Of a stretch of DNA of 64,000 nucleotides, positions 10,886-19,702 are shown in pieces. The first letter of the stretch is position 1; every line of letters starts with the position of its first letter. The notes beneath the pieces were generated by a model. It did not search any database. It had not been told where the DNA came from and worked only from the letters and a program-made list of their open reading frames with translations. The translations under genes were made by a program, and so were the position numbers. Where the stretch lies: contig NZ_UEGO01000012.1 of assembly GCF_900465345.1 (NCBI RefSeq), positions 303,458 through 367,457 of the forward strand, written 5' to 3'. This stretch comes from Asaia bogorensis. Lineage in GTDB: Bacteria > Pseudomonadota > Alphaproteobacteria > Acetobacterales > Acetobacteraceae.

Positions 10886-12148
10886 ATGGCTACCAATATC
10901 CTGATGCCCGCTCTTTCTCCGACCATGACCGAGGGTACGCTCTCGCGCTGGCTGAAGAAGGAAGGCGATACAGTCAAGTCAGGCGATCTGATTGCCGAGA
11001 TCGAGACCGACAAGGCCACGATGGAAGTCGAGGCGGTCGATGAGGGAATTCTCGGCCGTATTGTCGTGCCGGAAGGCAGCGAGGGGGTGAAGGTCAATTC
11101 GCCCATCGCCATTCTGGTTGAGGAAGGCGAGGCTGTGCCTGACGCCGTTGAGTCGGCGCCTGCGCAGAAAGCCGCACCTGCCCCCGAGACGGCTTCACAG
11201 ACCGCCGTGCAATCGGCTCCCGCCCAAGCCCCGGCTGCGCCCGCGCAGCCTCAGGCCGCGCCGGTGGCGGCATCTCACGGCACGCGCGTTTTCGCCTCAC
11301 CGCTGGCACGTCGCATTGCCGCACAGAAGGGTATCGATCTCGCTGCGCTGAAGGGAACAGGCCCTAACGGCCGTATTCTGCGTCGCGACGTCGAGAACGC
11401 GAAGCCTGCTGAGGCTTCGGCAACGGTGATGGCTGCGGGTTCCACTCCGGCTGAAGCCAGACGCGTGCCGAACTCGTCCATGCGCAAGGTCATTGCGCGT
11501 CGTCTCAGCGAGTCCAAGCAGAACGTCCCGCATTTCTATGTCTCGGTCGATATCGAGCTTGATGCGTTGCTTGCCCTGCGTGGCCAGCTCAATGCAGCCT
11601 CACCCAGCGAGGGTGAGGGGCAGTTCAAGATCTCTGTCAATGACATGATGATCAAGGCTGTGGCTCTCGCGTTGCGCGATTGCCCCGGCCTGAACGTCCA
11701 GTTCACCGAAGCCGAGACGCTGCATTTCCCCGACATTGATATCTCGATGGCGGTCTCGATTCCCGATGGCCTGATCACACCGATCATCCGTCAGGCGGAT
11801 CGCAAGACCCTGCGTGAAATCAGCGAACAGGCGCGTGATCTGGCCAAGCGTGCCCGTGACGGCAAGCTCAAGCCGGAAGAATTCCAAGGCGGCACGTTCT
11901 CGATTTCCAATATGGGCATGTTTGGCGTGCGTGAATTCGCCGCCATCATCAACCCGCCCCAAGCCGGTATTCTGGCCATTGCCGCTGGTGAGAAGCGCGC
12001 CATCGTGCGTGGCGATCAGCTTGCGGTTGCCACTGTCATGACAGCCACCCTCTCAGTTGACCATCGTGCGGTCGATGGAGCACTCGGTGCGAAATGGCTC
12101 AATGCCCTGCGTGACATCGTGCAAAACCCTTATCGACTGGTGATCTGA
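10886..12148 (+). CDS. pdhC: Dihydrolipoamide acetyltransferase (PDH E2)
   Basis: The 420-residue E2 core transfers acetyl from lipoamide to CoA. Order: lipoyl domain (residues 1-80, lysine in ETDKATMEV), Ala/Pro/Gln linker (80-130), peripheral-subunit-binding domain ([19 protein letters not shown] to GRILRRDVE, about 132-170), second linker, then the CAT catalytic domain with the terminal [13 protein letters not shown] (catalytic His and Asp). Only one lipoyl domain is present, the other being on PdhB. It starts 13 bases after the pdhB stop. Confidence 0.97.
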   Translation: MATNILMPALSPTMTEGTLSRWLKKEGDTVKSGDLIAEIETDKATMEVEAVDEGILGRIVVPEGSEGVKVNSPIAILVEEGEAVPDAVESAPAQKAAPAPETASQTAVQSAPAQAPAAPAQPQAAPVAASHGTRVFASPLARRIAAQKGIDLAALKGTGPNGRILRRDVENAKPAEASATVMAAGSTPAEARRVPNSSMRKVIARRLSESKQNVPHFYVSVDIELDALLALRGQLNAASPSEGEGQFKISVNDMMIKAVALALRDCPGLNVQFTEAETLHFPDIDISMAVSIPDGLITPIIRQADRKTLREISEQARDLAKRARDGKLKPEEFQGGTFSISNMGMFGVREFAAIINPPQAGILAIAAGEKRAIVRGDQLAVATVMTATLSVDHRAVDGALGAKWLNALRDIVQNPYRLVI

Positions 12149-12151
12149 CCC

Positions 12152-13555
12152 ATGGACAAATTCGATCTGATCGTCGTGGGCGGCGGGCCGGGCGGCTATG
12201 TCGCTGCCCTGCGCGCCGCGCAGCTTGGCAAGAATGTCGCTGTGGTCGAAAGCACCCATCTAGGGGGCATCTGCCTTAACTGGGGCTGCATCCCGACCAA
12301 GGCGTTGCTGCGGGCTTCCGAGCTCAATCATCAGCTGCACAATCTTGCCGAGTTCGGCTTCAGCGCCGAAAAGGTGAGCTTCGACATCGAGAAGGTGGTG
12401 GCGCGCTCGCGTGCCGTGTCGCGTCAGCTGTCTCGCGGTGTGGCCGGATTGCTGAAAAAGGCCAAGGTCAAGGTTTACGATGGCCGCGCCAAGCTCGCCG
12501 GCCGCGATGGCAAGGCGCATATTGTGGCCATCAGCAAGGATGGCAAGGAAACCGGTCGTATTGCTGCGCCCGACGTGATCCTGGCAACAGGTGCCCGCGC
12601 CCGCCATTTCCCCGGGCTCGAGCCCGATGGGGAACTGGTCGGGACCTACCGCGAGGCAATGGTGCCCAAGGAACTGCCAAAGCGTCTTCTGGTCATCGGA
12701 TCCGGGGCGATTGGCGTCGAGTTCGCGTCGTTCTATCGCAATATGGGCGCTGAAGTGACCATTGCCGAAGTGGCCGACCGCATCATGATTGCCGAGGATG
12801 CCGAAATCAGCGCCATGGCGCAGAAGGCCTTCGAGAAACAGGGCATCAAGGTGCTGACCGGCGCCAAGGTTGGCCCGCTCGACAAGAAGGATGGCACCGT
12901 CTCGACCCGCATCACGACAGCATCGGGTACGACCGATCTTGTTGTCGACAAGGTCATTCTGGCAGTTGGTATTGTCGGAAATGTGGAAGACCTCGGCCTT
13001 GAGCAGACCAAGGTCAAGGTCGACAAGACCCATATCATTGTCGATGAGTTCTGCCGCACCGGCGAGCCTGGCCTGTGGGCCATTGGTGACGTCGCGGGTG
13101 CGCCTTGGCTGGCGCACAAGGCCAGCCATGAGGGGGTGATCTGCGTCGAGAAGATTGTAGGCCACGATCCTGAGCCGCTCCATCCGCTCAATATTCCGGG
13201 TTGCACCTATAGCCGTCCCCAGGTGGCGTCGGTGGGTCTGACCGAGGAAAAAGCCAAGGCAACCGGACGCAAGCTCAAGATCGGCCGTTTCCCGTTTCTC
13301 GCCAATGGCAAGGCGCTGGCGATGGGCGAGCCGGACGGCCTGACCAAGACCATCTTCGATGCTGAAACCGGCGAATTGCTGGGTGCGCACATGATCGGTG
13401 CCGAAGTGACGGAAATGATCCAGGGCTATGTGATCGCACGGACATCCGAACTTACCGAGGCCGAGCTGAAGGAGACGGTTTTCCCGCATCCGACAATCTC
13501 GGAAACGATGCATGAGTCGGTCCTTGCAGCCTGGGGTGGAGCACTCCACTTCTAG
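12152..13555 (+). CDS. lpd: Dihydrolipoamide dehydrogenase (E3)
   Basis: A flavoprotein of 467 residues that re-oxidises dihydrolipoamide with NAD+. It has the FAD Rossmann motif [19 protein letters not shown], the redox disulfide in [16 protein letters not shown] (Cys-x4-Cys), the NAD motif [14 protein letters not shown], the second FAD segment [10 protein letters not shown] and the dimer-interface catalytic [10 protein letters not shown]. Its place directly after pdhC, with no gap beyond three bases, makes it the PDH-dedicated E3. It might also serve 2-oxoglutarate dehydrogenase, which is not in this window. Confidence 0.97.
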   Translation: MDKFDLIVVGGGPGGYVAALRAAQLGKNVAVVESTHLGGICLNWGCIPTKALLRASELNHQLHNLAEFGFSAEKVSFDIEKVVARSRAVSRQLSRGVAGLLKKAKVKVYDGRAKLAGRDGKAHIVAISKDGKETGRIAAPDVILATGARARHFPGLEPDGELVGTYREAMVPKELPKRLLVIGSGAIGVEFASFYRNMGAEVTIAEVADRIMIAEDAEISAMAQKAFEKQGIKVLTGAKVGPLDKKDGTVSTRITTASGTTDLVVDKVILAVGIVGNVEDLGLEQTKVKVDKTHIIVDEFCRTGEPGLWAIGDVAGAPWLAHKASHEGVICVEKIVGHDPEPLHPLNIPGCTYSRPQVASVGLTEEKAKATGRKLKIGRFPFLANGKALAMGEPDGLTKTIFDAETGELLGAHMIGAEVTEMIQGYVIARTSELTEAELKETVFPHPTISETMHESVLAAWGGALHF

Positions 13556-13557
13556 TC

Positions 13558-14547
13558 ATGACCATGCAGCGCATTACCATTGATCATCGCAAGCCAGGCT
13601 CGCTTCGCCATCCTGAAAAGGCCAACCGGCCGGACAACCCGATCCAGCGCAAGCCGGACTGGATACGGGTGAGGGCGCCCAACAGCCCCGTCTATCAGGA
13701 AACGCGCAAGCTCATGCGCGATAACAGGCTGGTGACAGTCTGTGAGGAAGCGGCTTGTCCGAATATCGGTGAATGCTGGTCACAGCGCCATGCCACCATG
13801 ATGATCATGGGGGAGATCTGCACACGCGCCTGTTCGTTCTGCAACGTCACGACAGGCATGCCCAAGGTTCTAGATACCGATGAGCCACAGCGCGTGGCAG
13901 AAGCGGTAGCCAAGCTCGGGCTGCGTCATGTGGTCATCACCTCTGTCGATCGCGATGATCTGGCCGATGGCGGCGCGCTGCATTTCGCCCATACGATTGC
14001 ACGGGTGCGCGAAGCCTCGCCCGAAACGACGATCGAAATCCTCACGCCAGACTTTCTGCGCAAGCCCGGCGCGCTGGAAGTCGTCGTGAAGGCTCGACCC
14101 GATGTTTTCAATCATAACATTGAAACTGTCCCCCGGCTTTATCCGTCTATCCGTCCGGGTGCGCGTTATTTCCAGTCCGTGCGTCTGCTGGATGATGTGA
14201 AGTCGCTCGATGCCTCGATCTTTACCAAATCCGGGCTGATGCTGGGCCTGGGTGAAGAGAAGATGGAGGTGGCACAGGTGATGGACGATTTCCGTATCGC
14301 CGATGTCGATTTCATCACGATGGGCCAGTATTTGCAGCCAACGCCCAAGCATGCTGCCGTGGCAAAATTCGTGCCACCCGATGAGTTCGAGGAATTTGCC
14401 CGCATGGCCCGTGCCAAGGGCTTCCTGCAGGTCAGCTCAAGTCCGCTGACACGCTCGTCCTATCATGCTGATTCCGATTTCGCAGCGCTTCGAGAGGCGC
14501 GACAGAACAGGCTGAAGCAGGAAGCGCTCCAGCCGGAGAGACAATAA
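13558..14547 (+). CDS. lipA: Lipoyl synthase (radical SAM)
   Basis: Inserts two sulfurs into octanoyl groups on lipoyl domains. The 329-residue protein has the auxiliary cluster motif [13 protein letters not shown] (Cys-x4-Cys-x5-Cys), the radical-SAM motif [10 protein letters not shown] (Cys-x3-Cys-x2-Cys) and the C-terminal [12 protein letters not shown] segment with the conserved serine. It is two bases behind lpd and its stop overlaps the next start by one base. Two of its substrates, the lipoyl domains of PdhB and PdhC, are encoded just upstream. lipB is not in the window. Confidence 0.97.
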   Translation: MTMQRITIDHRKPGSLRHPEKANRPDNPIQRKPDWIRVRAPNSPVYQETRKLMRDNRLVTVCEEAACPNIGECWSQRHATMMIMGEICTRACSFCNVTTGMPKVLDTDEPQRVAEAVAKLGLRHVVITSVDRDDLADGGALHFAHTIARVREASPETTIEILTPDFLRKPGALEVVVKARPDVFNHNIETVPRLYPSIRPGARYFQSVRLLDDVKSLDASIFTKSGLMLGLGEEKMEVAQVMDDFRIADVDFITMGQYLQPTPKHAAVAKFVPPDEFEEFARMARAKGFLQVSSSPLTRSSYHADSDFAALREARQNRLKQEALQPERQ

Positions 14548-15008
14548 TGCCCACCCATGCCGAGCAACGATTGATCGCTTACAGTCCTGAGCAGCTTTTC
14601 GATCTCGTAGCCGATGTGGGTGCCTATCCGCAGTTCCTGCCGTGGTGCGTCAAAGCGGTGGTAAAGTCACGCACTGAACATGAGCTTGTCGCTGATCTGT
14701 CGATCGGCTTTGGGCCGTTCCGCGAGACTTTCACGAGCCGTGTTTCGCTGGAAAGACCACACCGCATACGCGTGCGTTACGAGAAAGGTCCGTTCAGATA
14801 TCTTAATAATGTCTGGACCTTTACGCCTGAGCCACGGGGCTGCCTTGTCGATTTTTTCGTCGATTTCGAGTTCCGCTCGCGCCTCCTGCAGAATGCGATC
14901 GGGGTGGTCTTCAATGAGGGCGTCCGACTTATGGTATCAGCCTTCATCAAACGGGCACGCGATACTTACGGGGTATCGTCGCAACCCGGTGCGGTGATCC
15001 GCCAGTAA
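14547..15008 (+). CDS. Coq10/RatA-type START-domain protein
   Basis: A 153-residue single-domain protein of the polyketide cyclase/START fold. [34 protein letters not shown] is the recognisable N terminus, and DFFVDFEFRSRLLQNAIGVVF is the conserved C-terminal helix region. Members include mitochondrial Coq10 (ubiquinone binding) and E. coli RatA (ribosome association). In Alphaproteobacteria this gene commonly follows lipA, and a quinone-related role fits an acetic acid bacterium that depends on quinone-linked oxidases. The ATG overlaps the lipA stop. I cannot tell the Coq10 and RatA roles apart from sequence alone. Confidence 0.85.
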   Translation: MPTHAEQRLIAYSPEQLFDLVADVGAYPQFLPWCVKAVVKSRTEHELVADLSIGFGPFRETFTSRVSLERPHRIRVRYEKGPFRYLNNVWTFTPEPRGCLVDFFVDFEFRSRLLQNAIGVVFNEGVRLMVSAFIKRARDTYGVSSQPGAVIRQ

Positions 15009-15081
15009 TCACGCGGACGTTTTTTGATTACACCGCAACTGCAACGCCTTCGTTACGTTTCCTGCCTAGAGACGGGTGTGG

Positions 15082-15101
15082 TTTGCGTCGCAATACGCAA
15101 A
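15082..15101. promoter_or_regulatory. Inverted repeat upstream of the small exported protein
   Basis: TTTGCGT-CGCAAT-ACGCAAA is a perfect 7-bp inverted repeat with a 6-base spacer, 38 bases before the ATG at 15140. It could be an operator or a 5' UTR hairpin. No regulator is recognised. Confidence 0.3.
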
Positions 15102-15139
15102 TCCGGCCCCGATATCTGCGTATCAAGGAAGGACGAACG

Positions 15140-15454
15140 ATGAAGATTTCCGCTCTGGGCGCCACGCTGATGGCCGCTACCTTTGCTGTTGCAACCCCGG
15201 CATTTGCCAAGCACACGGGCCACAAGGCTCATGCCAGCAAGACTGCCATGCACCACCAGAAGGCTGACAAGGGTTCGGCATCGACCGAAGACCTGAACGC
15301 CCGCAGCCTCCAGCAGGCCCAGACCCCCGTCCCGGCAACGGCCCCGACCGCTGCACCGATGGCCAATGCCACGGCACCGGCCCCCGCCCCGATGCCGATG
15401 GACAACAACATGAAGATGCCTGCCTCGACGATGCCGGCATCTTCGGGTCAGTAA
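15140..15454 (+). CDS. Small exported protein, Ala/Pro/Met-rich
   Basis: A 104-residue protein with a clear Sec signal peptide (MKISALGATLMAATFAVATPAFA, cleaved about residue 23). The mature part is a low-complexity chain rich in His and Lys near its start (KHTGHKAHASKTAMHHQKADK) and in Ala, Pro and Met later, with repeated APAPMPM-type stretches. The chosen ATG follows AAGGAAGGA at an ideal distance; an in-frame ATG at 15083 would spoil the signal peptide. I know no family for it. The His- and Met-rich mature part could bind metal, but that is a guess. It is a monocistronic unit with its own terminator at 15588-15617. Confidence 0.8.
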   Translation: MKISALGATLMAATFAVATPAFAKHTGHKAHASKTAMHHQKADKGSASTEDLNARSLQQAQTPVPATAPTAAPMANATAPAPAPMPMDNNMKMPASTMPASSGQ

Positions 15455-15465
15455 TTGATCCAGCG

Positions 15466-15537
15466 TTCCTTCCCATGGCTCCGGCGTGAGGCCTGAGTAT
15501 CATGGGCAAGGAATAGTGGCCTCCCGCCTGCTCAGGC
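15466..15537 (+). ncRNA. Structured 3' UTR with two competing stems (possible sRNA)
   Basis: Downstream of the small exported protein, TTCCTTCCCATG (15466-15477) pairs with CATGGGCAAGGAA (15501-15513; 12 bp with one bulged C). Separately GCCTGAG (15491-15497), which lies in that loop, pairs perfectly with CTCAGGC (15531-15537). The two stems interleave, so they form a pseudoknot or alternative folds. An intrinsic terminator follows. This could be an sRNA processed from the 3' UTR or a cis-acting element. No homology to a known RNA is claimed. Confidence 0.35.
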
Positions 15538-15587
15538 ATGGTGCAGCTGTGTTGACACATCTGCCCGTTCTGTCGCGGAGGGTCTTG

Positions 15588-15617
15588 AACCCTGTCTCTG
15601 ATGAGGCAGGGTTTTTT
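15588..15617 (+). terminator. Intrinsic terminator
   Basis: AACCCTGTCTC (15588-15598) pairs with GAGGCAGGGTT (15603-15613), giving an 11-bp stem with one G-U pair and a four-base loop. The stem runs into six T residues (15612-15617). This is the best intrinsic terminator in the window. It is oriented to end the transcript of the small exported protein and sits 140 bases before cydD. Confidence 0.85.
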
Positions 15618-15756
15618 GCTGCCATGTTTGCGCGCCTTGCGATCAGCCCCGACGATTGGGGGCTTCCAGAGCAGGCAAGGTCTCTGCCTAAATGTTCTGC
15701 AATCTGGCCCTTGAAACCCTATGTTTCGCCGTTTGCATTGCCTATATGCCCCCATC

Positions 15757-17508
15757 ATGAGCGGTGTTGATAAAAAACTGGTGCGGGCCTGGGTGCGGCA
15801 ATATGCGGGGCCAGCCAAACGTGCGGCCCTGCCAGTCGTAGCAATCGGTTGCTTCTCGACAGTGGTCGGTATCGGTCAGGCCTGGTTCCTTGCCTCGACA
15901 ATCGGCCATCTTCTGGTCGGTTACGACCGATCGGTTCCTGGTCTCATCGGGGCTTTCGCCGTGCTTTCCCTGCTGCGGGCAATCTGCCTGTTTGCGCAGG
16001 AGCATTATGCTGCCCGTGCAGGCGTGAAGTCACGCGAACGATTGCGCCGATCGGCCCTGAACTCGGTTTTCAATGTCGGGCCAGCCCTGCTGCGACGTCA
16101 GCACTCCGCCGAGATTGCAGCCTTGCTGGTTGATCGTATCGAGGCGCTGGATGGGTATTTCGCCCGCTGGCTCCCTGCCTCGATGACATGGATGGTCTTT
16201 CCGGCCATGGTTCTCATGGCGGTACTGGCGGTCGACGCCCGCGCAGCGCTGATCCTCGCAATATGCGGGGCGCTCGTTCCGGTAGCGCAGGCTGTGTTCG
16301 GTATCGGTGCCGCACTGGCGTCACGCAACCAGTTTCTGGCGATGGTGCGTCTTCAGGCACGGTTTCTCGACCGGGTTCGCGGTATTGCGACCATTGTCCT
16401 TTCGAACGCAACGGATGCTGAAGCCGCTTCTTTGGCACGCTCTGCCGATGAGTTGCGCCGACGCACGGTCAGGATCCTGCGCGTGGCCTTCTTCTCGTCG
16501 GCGGCCATTGATGTGGCGATGGTGGTGGCGATCATTCTGATCGTTCTGACACAGGGTCATTTCATCCATCTCGTTACCGGCGTTCAGGACCAGCCTTCGA
16601 TGGGTCATGTCCGACCTTCACCACATTTCGCCCAGACCCTTTTTGCGCTTTTCCTTGTCCCTGAATTCTTCGCGCCTTTCCGCGGGCTGGCCTTGGCCTA
16701 TCAGGATCGGGCCCAGGCTGCCGGGGCTGCCGAGGCGATGCATGGACTGGATGGGGACATCTCTGAAGCGGCTCAGGACGCTGCCAACGCCGTCGTAACG
16801 GGGCCTCTTACGGTAGAGGCGCAGCATCTAGGCTATCGCTGGGCCGACGATCGGCCCGCGGTGTTTGACGATATTTCCTTCACGGTGCAGCCGGGAGAAA
16901 CACTGCTACTCGACGGGCCTTCAGGCGCAGGTAAATCGACCCTTATCGAGCTGATCCTTGGTTTTATCCGGCCCGATCATGGAGCGATCCTGTTCAACGG
17001 AGAGGATATTTCGACGATGCGGGGGGCAGATATTGCCTGCTATCTTGCCTGGATCGGGCAGAAGCCTGTCATCTTTGCCGGCACGTTGCGCGACAATCTG
17101 CTTTTCGCCCGACCTGACGCAAATCAGGCGGCGCTGGATGACGCCATCAGAGCTTCGGCTGTCGATGCTTTTTTGCAGGACCTGCCGATGGGGCTGGATA
17201 CCGAGATTGGCGAAGGCGGATTTGGCCTTTCCGGCGGCCAAGCCCAGCGTGTGGCCATTGCGCGAGCCTATCTGAAGGATGCGCCGCTCCTGTTGCTGGA
17301 CGAACCAACCGCGCATCTCGATCCGGATACAGAGCGCAGTATCATTGCGGCCCTTCATGATCTGGCAAAAGGTCGGACAGTCATTGTGAGCAGTCATTCT
17401 GCTGCCATGCAGGCTTTCGCAACCACGAGGCTGCGTCTTGGCGCCTCACCTTCAGTCACGTCGCCGGGTGCCCCTACGGTCTGCGTGAGTGCGGAGGTCC
17501 TGGCATGA
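15757..17508 (+). CDS. cydD: ABC transporter CydD (cysteine/glutathione exporter subunit)
   Basis: One half of the heterodimeric CydDC exporter that moves cysteine and glutathione to the periplasm and is needed to assemble bd-type oxidase. The N-terminal part holds about six membrane segments. The C-terminal ATPase domain has Walker A GPSGAGKSTL, signature LSGGQAQRVAIARAYL, Walker B LLLLDEPTAHLD and the switch His in VIVSSHSA. The ATG at 15757 gives 583 residues; an ATG at 15721 would add 12. Neither has a strong ribosome-binding site. It overlaps cydC by four bases. cydAB is not nearby. Confidence 0.9.
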   Translation: MSGVDKKLVRAWVRQYAGPAKRAALPVVAIGCFSTVVGIGQAWFLASTIGHLLVGYDRSVPGLIGAFAVLSLLRAICLFAQEHYAARAGVKSRERLRRSALNSVFNVGPALLRRQHSAEIAALLVDRIEALDGYFARWLPASMTWMVFPAMVLMAVLAVDARAALILAICGALVPVAQAVFGIGAALASRNQFLAMVRLQARFLDRVRGIATIVLSNATDAEAASLARSADELRRRTVRILRVAFFSSAAIDVAMVVAIILIVLTQGHFIHLVTGVQDQPSMGHVRPSPHFAQTLFALFLVPEFFAPFRGLALAYQDRAQAAGAAEAMHGLDGDISEAAQDAANAVVTGPLTVEAQHLGYRWADDRPAVFDDISFTVQPGETLLLDGPSGAGKSTLIELILGFIRPDHGAILFNGEDISTMRGADIACYLAWIGQKPVIFAGTLRDNLLFARPDANQAALDDAIRASAVDAFLQDLPMGLDTEIGEGGFGLSGGQAQRVAIARAYLKDAPLLLLDEPTAHLDPDTERSIIAALHDLAKGRTVIVSSHSAAMQAFATTRLRLGASPSVTSPGAPTVCVSAEVLA

Positions 17509-19190
17509 CTACGAGATCGTCCCCTTCTTCGCCCTCTGCCACGCCAAGTGTCGGGCAGGCGCTTGGTGTTATTCTCGGGGTCTGGCGGCCTTATAGCGGC
17601 CGTCTGATATTTGGCCTGATCCTCTCTGCGCTCGCCCTGCTGAGCGGTATGGCGCTGATGTGGAATGCAGGGGCCAGAGTGACGTCGCTAGCGCTGGGAA
17701 TTGGCGCTGGGCTCGGTCTGCTGAGGGCGTTCGGTGGCGCGCGTATCGTGCTGCGCTATGCCGAGCGTCTGTTTGCCCATGATGCTATGTTCCGCGCCCT
17801 TGCGGCGCTCCGGGTGTGGTTCTTCCGCAACCTCGCTTCCGGGGCTGCGGCAGGTCTTGGCTTCCGGCGCGCAGGTGATCTGCTGAATCGTCTCGTCGGC
17901 GATGTCGAGCTGCTCGATAATCTTTATCTGCGTATTGCCATGCCCATGCTGGGTATCGCGCTGTCCCTGCCGGTCATTGCACTTGTCGCAGGCTATGCAA
18001 ACTGGCGTTTCGGGCTGGCGTTGTCCGGTCTCTTTCTTGTCGCGGCCTGTGTCGTACCGGTCGTATCCGCTCGGCGCGCTGCATCACGCAGTGCAGTCAT
18101 TCTTCACGCTGAATCGTCCCTGCGCGTCGCAGCGGTTGATCTGGCAACTGGCCTGCGCGAGGCACGGGCCTTTGGCGGTGAGAGCCGTCTTGCAGAACGT
18201 CTCAAGATCGAGGAGGCGCGGCTTCATGGTGCCCAGCTGGATCAGGCGCGCGCCATGGCTGGTGCAGGGGTCGTGTCCTATTTGTGCGGTCAGGCAGCAC
18301 TTGTACTCATTCTTGTAGGGCTTGCCGGGTTCGGGAAGCTGACGCTCGACTACGTTTCCGGTATTGCACTCATATTCCTAACCGGGATGATTTTTGAAAG
18401 CATCGGGACGCTGGCGCGTACCAGTGTGCTGGCGACACAGGTTGGGCAGGCGGCCCAGCGTGTTGTCGAGGTCGCCGAGGTGAAACCGAGCGCGGCAGGC
18501 ACTCATTGTCCGGCGCCTGAGGCTGGCGACCTTGTGTTGCGCGATGTGACCTTCGGGTGGGATCCGGCACGTGCGCCTGTCTTGAAAGGCGTCGATCTCA
18601 CAATCAGGGCAGGCGAGCATATCGCTCTGGTCGGGCCGTCAGGCGCAGGAAAATCCAGTCTCGCAGCGCTGCTGCTCAAGGTAGCGCGCCCGCAATCCGG
18701 ACAAATCCTGTTTGGCGGTCATGATCTTTCAACGATCGATACGACAAGTCTGCGCGGACAGATCGGGTGGCTGTCCCAATCGACCCATTTGTTTGCCGAT
18801 ACCATACGTAACAACCTGCTCCTCGGTCGCGAAGGCTTGAGCGATGAGGCCCTTTGGGCGGCCCTCGAGCGCGCCGAAATGGCCGAGACTGTGCAAGCCC
18901 TGCCCGATGGGCTTGATTCCTGGATGGGTGAGGGTGGCACGCGTCTGTCCGGCGGGCAGGGGCGTCGTATCGCTCTGGCCCGAACACTCCTGCGCGACAC
19001 ACCGATTGTCATTCTCGATGAGCCTGCGACGGGGCTCGACAGCGTGACAGAGCGCGCCTTTCTGCGAACGCTGGGTCGCACGATGCAGGGGCGCACTGTC
19101 ATCCTCATCGCGCATCGTCTGACGGGGCTTGAAAACCTCGACCGGGCCTGGCGTATCGAGGCCGGGACCCTCGCGCCATTGCCGCTCTAG
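17505..19190 (+). CDS. cydC: ABC transporter CydC (cysteine/glutathione exporter subunit)
   Basis: A 561-residue partner of CydD. Six membrane helices fill residues about 20-320; the nucleotide-binding domain follows with Walker A GPSGAGKSSL, signature LSGGQGRRIALARTLL, Walker B IVILDEPATGLD and the H-loop LIAHRL. The paired order cydD-cydC, the four-base overlap and the lengths match the usual heterodimer. Another heterodimeric ABC exporter cannot be excluded from sequence, but CydDC is the best fit. Confidence 0.9.
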   Translation: MTTRSSPSSPSATPSVGQALGVILGVWRPYSGRLIFGLILSALALLSGMALMWNAGARVTSLALGIGAGLGLLRAFGGARIVLRYAERLFAHDAMFRALAALRVWFFRNLASGAAAGLGFRRAGDLLNRLVGDVELLDNLYLRIAMPMLGIALSLPVIALVAGYANWRFGLALSGLFLVAACVVPVVSARRAASRSAVILHAESSLRVAAVDLATGLREARAFGGESRLAERLKIEEARLHGAQLDQARAMAGAGVVSYLCGQAALVLILVGLAGFGKLTLDYVSGIALIFLTGMIFESIGTLARTSVLATQVGQAAQRVVEVAEVKPSAAGTHCPAPEAGDLVLRDVTFGWDPARAPVLKGVDLTIRAGEHIALVGPSGAGKSSLAALLLKVARPQSGQILFGGHDLSTIDTTSLRGQIGWLSQSTHLFADTIRNNLLLGREGLSDEALWAALERAEMAETVQALPDGLDSWMGEGGTRLSGGQGRRIALARTLLRDTPIVILDEPATGLDSVTERAFLRTLGRTMQGRTVILIAHRLTGLENLDRAWRIEAGTLAPLPL

Positions 19191-19289
19191 GAAGCAAGTT
19201 GGGGCGTCTGCTTGACGGGCGGTAAGCCACAAGGCAGTGACATCGTCACGGCTCCGTGGATGTCACGGCGATTCGAGAAGGAAATAAAG

Positions 19290-19685
19290 ATGCGTCGTCT
19301 GCCTGTGATGTTGTCGGTGTTCGCCCTGACGGGTCTCTCTGCTTGTAATGGCGGTGCAGATCGCGACCGTTACCCTGTTTTCTTCGAGCCGGCCTCGACC
19401 ACTGTTTCGGCAAGTGCTCAGAATATCATCGATCAGGCCGCAGCCGACGCGCGCGACACGCAGGCCAAGACGATTGAAGTGATCGGTCACGCCGGTGCCC
19501 ATGGCAACCTCTCCGCCGATGAAATGCTGTCCGTCGAGCGTGCAAAGGTTGTGGCAGCAGCCCTGACAAAGGCTGGCGTTGGCGCCGCCCAGATCACCCA
19601 GATGGCGCGTCCGCCCAAGAACAACGAGGATGCGGCCGTGGCTTCTCGCGTGGTGACGATCGAAGTCGATCCTGCCACGCATTGA
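19290..19685 (+). CDS. OmpA-like small lipoprotein
   Basis: A 131-residue outer-membrane lipoprotein. From the ATG at 19290 (preceded by AGAAGGAAAT) it begins MRRLPVMLSVFALTGLSAC, a type II signal with lipobox LSAC, so Cys19 should be acylated. The rest is a compact OmpA/MotB-like peptidoglycan-binding fold: an initial strand with YPVFFEP, the VIGHAGAHG segment and a run ending SVERAKVVAAALTKAGV. It lacks part of the classic TDxxG motif. It stands alone between cydC and recQ. Confidence 0.75.
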   Translation: MRRLPVMLSVFALTGLSACNGGADRDRYPVFFEPASTTVSASAQNIIDQAAADARDTQAKTIEVIGHAGAHGNLSADEMLSVERAKVVAAALTKAGVGAAQITQMARPPKNNEDAAVASRVVTIEVDPATH

Positions 19686-19702
19686 GAAGCTCTATCTGAA
19701 CC

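Noticed and set aside
12260..13549. 429-codon open frame opposite lpd
   Set aside because: Antisense shadow; all flavoprotein motifs lie on the plus strand.
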